A stretch of DNA of 11,748 nt from CAYGZA01 sp964354135. Lineage in GTDB: Bacteria; Planctomycetota; Planctomycetia; Pirellulales; Thermoguttaceae. The stretch lies in contig CAYGZA010000218.1 in NCBI GenBank assembly GCA_964354135.1, positions 1-11,748 on the forward strand. Direction: 5' to 3'. Positions 7,635 to 11,748 of the stretch are shown piece by piece; within the stretch, counting starts at the first letter, position 1; every line of letters starts with the position of its first letter. A program made the translations under genes and the position numbers. The notes beneath the pieces are model-generated. The model saw nothing but the letters and a program-made list of their open reading frames with translations, ran no database searches and was not told the origin of the DNA.

Positions 7635-7886
7635 GTGTCAAGCCGACAGATCGTCATTGACGTGCCGGACAAGGTGCTCTTGGCCGAAAAGACCGACGAA
7701 GTTGCTTTCGCCCGTGAACTGCGCATGCTGGCGGCGGTGAAGCTCTATGAACTCGGACGATTGTCGTCCGGCCGCGCCGCGGAACTCGCCGGCGTGCCGC
7801 GCACCGAGTTCCTGCTGAGTCTCGGGCGCTACAGGGTATTCCCCCTTCAAGCCGAACTGAACGACTTGGAACGCGCCGGTGCCTGA
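7635..7886 (+). CDS. UPF0175 family small protein (antitoxin-like), no adjacent partner
   Basis: An 83-residue protein starting with GTG, with an AAGGGG purine tract 8-9 nt upstream. It has the usual UPF0175 layout: a short N-terminal strand (IVIDVPDKVLL), a helical stretch (FARELRMLAAVKLYELGRLS), then a helix-turn-helix-like segment (SGRAAELAGVPRTEFLLSLGRY) and an acidic tail. Family members are small DNA-binding-like proteins commonly encoded just ahead of a PIN-domain/DUF3368 protein, and are thought to be antitoxins of such pairs. No PIN-like frame follows here: the next 300 bp are non-coding. The gene may therefore be a solitary regulator or the remnant of a pair. A longer reading with a TTG start at 7557 would add 26 unconserved residues and is less likely. 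Confidence 0.75.
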   Translation: MSSRQIVIDVPDKVLLAEKTDEVAFARELRMLAAVKLYELGRLSSGRAAELAGVPRTEFLLSLGRYRVFPLQAELNDLERAGA

Positions 7887-8097
7887 AGCCTAATCCCAGG
7901 GGCCATCCGAGGCTTCTCGTTGGATAGTACTCTGCCAGTTGTCCGGCACAACCAGTCGACGCGATGAACCCGGTTGGCACATGCCCTTTTTCCATCACAG
8001 AGGGGCATAAGACACCATCCACTTAAGGGACGCACGCCCCTCGACTTGACTGCGCATTTGCACCGGCAACCGGGGCGATTGCCGGAACCCGCAAGCT
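7887..8097. other. Non-coding stretch between UPF0175 gene and sufR control region
   Basis: No convincing gene on either strand. It holds three inverted repeats: GTTGT-N5-ACAAC near 7938-7952; GAGGGGC (8000-8006) with GCCCCTC (8036-8042); and the tight hairpin CCGGCAA (8063-8069)/TTGCCGG (8079-8085). The last, with a 7-bp stem and 9-nt loop, could end transcription from the UPF0175 gene, but the run of T (8099-8103) lies 13 nt beyond it. No PIN-toxin remnant, tRNA or riboswitch was recognised. Confidence 0.5.
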
Positions 8098-8125
8098 ATT
8101 TTTGATAGTTTCTATTGTCAAAAAT
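8098..8125. promoter_or_regulatory. Candidate SufR operator: AT-rich 28-bp inverted repeat over the -35 box
   Basis: Perfect 8-bp arms ATTTTTGA (8098-8105) and TCAAAAAT (8118-8125) flank a 12-bp centre that contains a few further matching pairs. The right arm overlaps the -35 box of the sufR promoter, so a bound dimer would block RNA polymerase. The AT-rich run stands out in GC-rich DNA. Assignment to SufR rests on position and on the known autoregulation of SufR in other bacteria. The sequence does not match the SufR sites I know from cyanobacteria. Confidence 0.5.
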
Positions 8126-8143
8126 GGTTTCGTCCGATATGAT
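8115..8143 (+). promoter_or_regulatory. Sigma70-type promoter of the sufR-suf operon
   Basis: TTGTCA (8115-8120) and TATGAT (8138-8143) each match the consensus at five of six positions and are separated by exactly 17 bp. Transcription would start near 8150, about 39 bp before the sufR ATG. It is the best promoter match I found in the window. Confidence 0.6.
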
Positions 8144-8145
8144 TC

Positions 8146-8177
8146 CTCCGGAAGCACCTCAGAGGCACCTTCCGGAG
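8146..8177. promoter_or_regulatory. Second inverted repeat in the sufR leader, overlapping its ribosome site
   Basis: CTCCGGAAG (8146-8154) and CTTCCGGAG (8169-8177) are perfect 9-bp complements. Between them an inner CCT/AGG pair (8157-8159/8163-8165) can form. The right arm contains GGAG (8174-8177), the likely ribosome-binding site, 11 nt before the ATG. As RNA it would hide that site. However, the predicted start of transcription (about 8150) falls inside the left arm, so a DNA operator for a dimer is at least as likely. Confidence 0.45.
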
Positions 8178-8188
8178 CCACGACCCCT

Positions 8189-8872
8189 ATGAGTTCGGCA
8201 ACCCAAACGTCCGATTCCGATTTGCTCGACCTCCTCAGGACCGTCGGGCCGATGGGGGTGGCCGAAATGTCCGGCGAGATCGCCGTGACGCCCACAGCCG
8301 TCCGCCAGCGATTGAGCCGCCTCTTGGCGCGGGGGCTGGTCCGACGCGAGCCGGTGCGGCACGGACGCGGGCGGCCCAGACACCGCTACCAACTCACCGA
8401 CAAGGGCCTGCGGCTGACGGGCTCGAATTTTGCGGACCTGGCCTTGGCCTTGTGGCGGGAAATCGGCGCGATCGGCGATTTCGAGATCCGCCGCACCCTC
8501 CTGCGACGGGTCGTCAGAGCCCTGGCCGCCGCCTATGGGCGGCAGGTCCACGGCCGCACCCCGGCGGAGAAGATGCAGTCGTTGGCCAACCTGCTCGGCC
8601 AGCGGCGGGTACCGTTCTCCGTCCACCAAGCCGGCGACTTGCCCGTCCTCACCGCACACGCTTGCCCGTACCCCGAGCTTGCCGAGAGGGACCGCACGAT
8701 TTGCGCCCTGGAGAGGGTATTGTTCTCCGAGTTGGTCGGAGAGGACCTGAGGCTGTCGCAATGCCGCCTCGACGGAGGAGCCACGTGCCAATTCCAGCCG
8801 CCCCCGAGCGTGGGTATACTGGACGCCTCGGTTGGCAACACATTGCGGGACCAAGCCACCGCCCAAAGGTAG
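8189..8872 (+). CDS. sufR: SufR-like Fe-S-sensing transcriptional regulator of the suf operon
   Basis: A 227-residue protein. Residues 10-73 form a winged helix-turn-helix: a TVGPMGVAEMSGEI helix pair, a recognition helix around VTPTAVRQRLSRLLARGLV, and a GRGRPRHRYQLT wing. The middle is helical. The C-terminal region has cysteines at 159, 172, 192 and 200, giving C-x12-C and C-x27-C between the first, second and last. As I recall, this is the spacing of the cluster-binding cysteines in cyanobacterial SufR, and it argues for a bound Fe-S cluster. SufR proteins with a cluster repress suf genes; loss of the cluster under iron or oxidative stress relieves repression. The start at 8189 is chosen over a TTG at 8102 because the latter lies upstream of the predicted transcription start and adds 29 residues without domain content. 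It is the first gene of the co-directional sufR-nuoB-sufC-sufB cluster and is expected to be autoregulated. Confidence 0.85.
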   Translation: MSSATQTSDSDLLDLLRTVGPMGVAEMSGEIAVTPTAVRQRLSRLLARGLVRREPVRHGRGRPRHRYQLTDKGLRLTGSNFADLALALWREIGAIGDFEIRRTLLRRVVRALAAAYGRQVHGRTPAEKMQSLANLLGQRRVPFSVHQAGDLPVLTAHACPYPELAERDRTICALERVLFSELVGEDLRLSQCRLDGGATCQFQPPPSVGILDASVGNTLRDQATAQR

Positions 8873-8946
8873 GGCTCGTGGCAGGTCCTGGCGGAGAGAC
8901 CAAGGGAGCGGCGCGGCGGCCCGATCGGCCCCGGCCGGAACAGGAC

Positions 8947-9593
8947 ATGGATCAGATCAACACACAACCGTGGATCGAAGGACGTTTTGAGGACGGCGTC
9001 ATCGTCATGACCCTCGAGCAGGCCATCAATTGGGCCCGGCAGGGGAGCCTTTGGCCGCTGACGTTCGGCCTGGCATGTTGCGCGATCGAGATGATGGCCG
9101 TCGGGGCGAATCGCTTCGACCTCGACCGTTTTGGGGCCGGGGCGTTTCGCCCTTCACCGCGCCAGGCCGATCTGATGATCGTCGCCGGGACGGTCACCTA
9201 CAAGATGGCCAGCCGGTTGCGCCGGCTCTACGACCAAATGCCGGACCCCAAGTGGGTCATCGCCATGGGCGCGTGTACGGTCGGCGGCGGGCCGTACTTC
9301 GAGTACGGCTACCACGTCGTCAAGGGCGTCGACCTGGTCGTTCCGGTCGACATCTACGTGCCCGGCTGTCCGCCGCGTCCGGAGGCCCTGTTGGAAGGGC
9401 TGATGCGGCTTCAGGAGCAGGTCCAGGGGCACCGCATCGCCAGGAAGCCGGACCCCGCGGGCGGCCGTCGCCCGGGCTGGTTCGGCCCCGGGGCGGAAAA
9501 AGTGGACGACGAGCTGCCGCTTGCGCACCACTCGGGCTTCGTCCAGGTCGAGGAAGTCACACCGGTCTTCCATCACCAGAAGGTCAAACCGTC

Positions 9594-9597
<4 letters not shown>
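8947..9597 (+). CDS. nuoB: NuoB-like subunit (N2 Fe-S cluster protein) of NADH-quinone oxidoreductase
   Basis: A 216-residue protein of the complex I 20-kDa/NuoB family. All four ligands of the N2 [4Fe-4S] cluster are present: C44 and C45 in FGLACCAIEMM, C110 in MGACTVGGG and C141 in VPGCPPRPEAL. Other family motifs include NWARQGSLWP (28-37), DRFG (60-63) and RPSPRQADLMIVAGT (68-82). In complex I this subunit carries the last cluster, which passes electrons to quinone. No nuoA, nuoC or nuoD is beside it. It sits 74 bp after sufR, and its stop overlaps the sufC start (ATGA), so the two are probably translationally coupled. The ATG at 8947 has only a weak upstream purine tract. An in-frame GTG at 8878, preceded by AAAGGTAGG, would add 23 residues rich in Arg and Pro that are not typical of NuoB. 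The family is clear. Whether it serves complex I or another complex here is open. Confidence 0.88.
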
Positions 9598-10406
<809 letters not shown>

Positions 10407-10411
10407 GGTAG

Positions 10412-11748
10412 ATGGCAACCGCGTTGGCAGATTCCGAGCCTCTTGCGAAGCCGGCCGTGATCGGCGAGATCAACAAGTACGACTTCCGCAACGAGGAACG
10501 CTACGTCTACAAGTCCCGCAAGGGGCTCGACGCCCGGATCGTCTGCGAGATCTCGGACATGAAGGGAGAGCCGGGCTGGATGCGGGAGTTCCGCCTCAAG
10601 AGCCTGGAGGTTTTCGAGTCCAAGCCGATGCCGACGTGGGGCGGCCAAATCGGCATCGACTTCCAGAATGTCTACTACTACATCAAGCCCACCGACCGCC
10701 AGGAGCACTCCTGGGACGATGTCCCCGCCGACATCAAGGCCACGTTCGACAAGCTCGGCATCCCCGAGGCCGAAAAGAAGTACCTCGCCGGAGTGAAGGC
10801 CCAGTACGAGAGCGAGGTCGTCTATGGGTCGCTCCGCGAGGATCTGTCGAAGCAGGGGGTGATCTTCACCGATATGGATTCGGCGGTGCGGCAGTACCCG
10901 GACCTGGTCCGCGATTACTTCAGCACGATCATCCCCCCGACGGACAACAAGTTCGCCGCCCTGAACTCGGCGGTCTGGTCGGGCGGGTCGTTCATCTACG
11001 TGCCGCCGGGAGTCCGCATGGAGTTTCCGCTCCAGGCCTATTTCCGCATCAACGCGGCCAACATGGGCCAGTTCGAGCGGACGCTGATCATCCTCGACGA
11101 AGGGGCCTACGCCCACTACGTCGAAGGCTGCACCGCCCCCATGTACAGCTCCGAGAGCCTCCACTCCGCCGTGGTCGAAGTGGTCGCCAAACGGGGCGCC
11201 CGCGTCCGCTACACCACGATCCAGAACTGGGCCAACAACATCTACAACCTGGTGACCAAACGGGCGATGGCCTACCGGGACGCCCTGGTGGAATGGGTCG
11301 ACGGCAACCTCGGGAGCCGCTTGACGATGAAGTACCCGTCGGTCTACATGATGGAGCCGGGGGCCCGCGGCGAGATCCTCTCGGTGGCCTTCGCCTCCGC
11401 CGGCCAGCACCAGGACGCCGGGGCCAAGGTCGTCCACTGCGCCCCCAACACCTCCAGCCGCATCATCAGCAAGTCGATCTCCAAGAACGGCGGCCGCTCG
11501 AGCTATCGCGGGCTGGTCAAAGTCGAAAGCGGCGCTTACAAGTCGAAGTCGAGCGTCGTTTGCGACGCCCTGATCCTCGACCCGCACAGCCGCAGCGATA
11601 CCTATCCGTATTTGGAAATCGACGAGCAGGACGTGACCATCGGCCACGAGGCCAGCGTCTCGCGGATCGGCGAAGAGCAACTCTTCTATCTCACCAGCCG
11701 CGGGCTCTCGGAAGCCGAGGCCAGCACGATGCTCGTCAACGGGTTCAT
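10412..11748 (+). CDS. sufB: SufB, scaffold subunit of the SUF Fe-S assembly complex (3' partial)
   Basis: 445 residues are visible before the window ends; related proteins are roughly 470-495 residues, so perhaps 25-50 are missing. The N-terminal half has family motifs such as EFRLKSLEVF, WGGQIGIDFQNVYYYI, TDNKFAALNSAVWSGGSFIYVPPGV and EGCTAP. The C-terminal half is the beta-helix core (RYTTIQNWANNIYNLVTKRA, then GGRSSYRGLVKV). C384 in VVCDALI and H412/E413 in GHEASVSRIGEEQLFYL correspond in motif and spacing (28-29 residues apart) to the cysteine and glutamate of E. coli SufB (C405, E434) needed for cluster assembly. SufB accepts sulfur and assembles nascent clusters together with SufC, and usually SufD. 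AAGGA sits 8 nt before the ATG. The next genes, outside the window, are expected to be sufD and sufS. No stop is seen, so the 3' end is the window edge. Confidence 0.95.
   Translation, partial: MATALADSEPLAKPAVIGEINKYDFRNEERYVYKSRKGLDARIVCEISDMKGEPGWMREFRLKSLEVFESKPMPTWGGQIGIDFQNVYYYIKPTDRQEHSWDDVPADIKATFDKLGIPEAEKKYLAGVKAQYESEVVYGSLREDLSKQGVIFTDMDSAVRQYPDLVRDYFSTIIPPTDNKFAALNSAVWSGGSFIYVPPGVRMEFPLQAYFRINAANMGQFERTLIILDEGAYAHYVEGCTAPMYSSESLHSAVVEVVAKRGARVRYTTIQNWANNIYNLVTKRAMAYRDALVEWVDGNLGSRLTMKYPSVYMMEPGARGEILSVAFASAGQHQDAGAKVVHCAPNTSSRIISKSISKNGGRSSYRGLVKVESGAYKSKSSVVCDALILDPHSRSDTYPYLEIDEQDVTIGHEASVSRIGEEQLFYLTSRGLSEAEASTMLVNGF

Noticed and set aside
8000..8042. GAGGGGC/GCCCCTC inverted repeat as a terminator
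   Set aside because: A 29-nt loop and no T-run after the right arm make it weak; likely chance in GC-rich DNA.
8102..8188. TTG start that would extend SufR by 29 residues
   Set aside because: It lies upstream of the predicted transcription start and inside the inverted repeat. The added residues carry no domain, and the ATG at 8189 has GGAG upstream.
9030..9593. Upstream extension of the sufC frame over the nuoB-like gene
   Set aside because: The nuoB-like gene is read in another frame there and has all its key motifs. SufC homology starts at 9594.

Overview
The window is GC-rich bacterial DNA with long shadow reading frames on both strands. Its gene content points to a planctomycete, probably of the Pirellulales type: a CRTAC1-like FG-GAP/ASPIC protein, a very large exported GH38-type glycosidase with a lyase-like N-terminal sandwich, and a SUF operon headed by a SufR-like regulator. 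The lineage is an inference from gene content, because no rRNA or other phylogenetic marker is present.

Left part (1-6371), exported proteins. A 5'-truncated FG-GAP/VCBS protein with an ASPIC/UnbV C-terminus (1-1580, +) runs into and overlaps, tail to tail, a secreted parallel beta-helix protein (1534-2844, -). Upstream of that gene on the same strand lies an 1118-residue exported GH38-like alpha-mannosidase (3015-6371, -). The 170-bp gap between the two minus-strand genes holds a 77-bp nested inverted-repeat element (2920-2996) that looks like a dispersed REP/MITE-type unit and may also act as a terminator. The two minus-strand genes look like a small polysaccharide- or glycan-processing unit.

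Middle (6372-8188), housekeeping and regulatory DNA. A 72-bp divergent region with a near-symmetric -10 box separates the glycosidase from a tRNA-dihydrouridine synthase (6444-7496, +). Next comes a small UPF0175 protein (7635-7886, +), a family often found as the antitoxin-like partner of a PIN-domain protein, but no partner follows. About 300 bp of non-coding DNA then leads to a good sigma70-type promoter (8115-8143) embedded in inverted repeats.

Right part (8189-11748), Fe-S assembly operon, all on the + strand: sufR, a NuoB-like subunit carrying all four N2-cluster cysteines, sufC, and sufB (truncated at the window edge). The nuoB-like stop codon overlaps the sufC start (ATGA), and sufB starts 5 bp after sufC, so the three are probably co-transcribed and translationally coupled. 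SufR has the cysteine spacing of an Fe-S sensor. The expected logic is that SufR represses from its own promoter while it carries a cluster and releases the operon when clusters are short. The most notable points are a complex I Fe-S subunit gene inside a SUF operon, and a compact operator-like architecture ahead of sufR.

No tRNA, rRNA, CRISPR array, integrase or insertion sequence was recognised.
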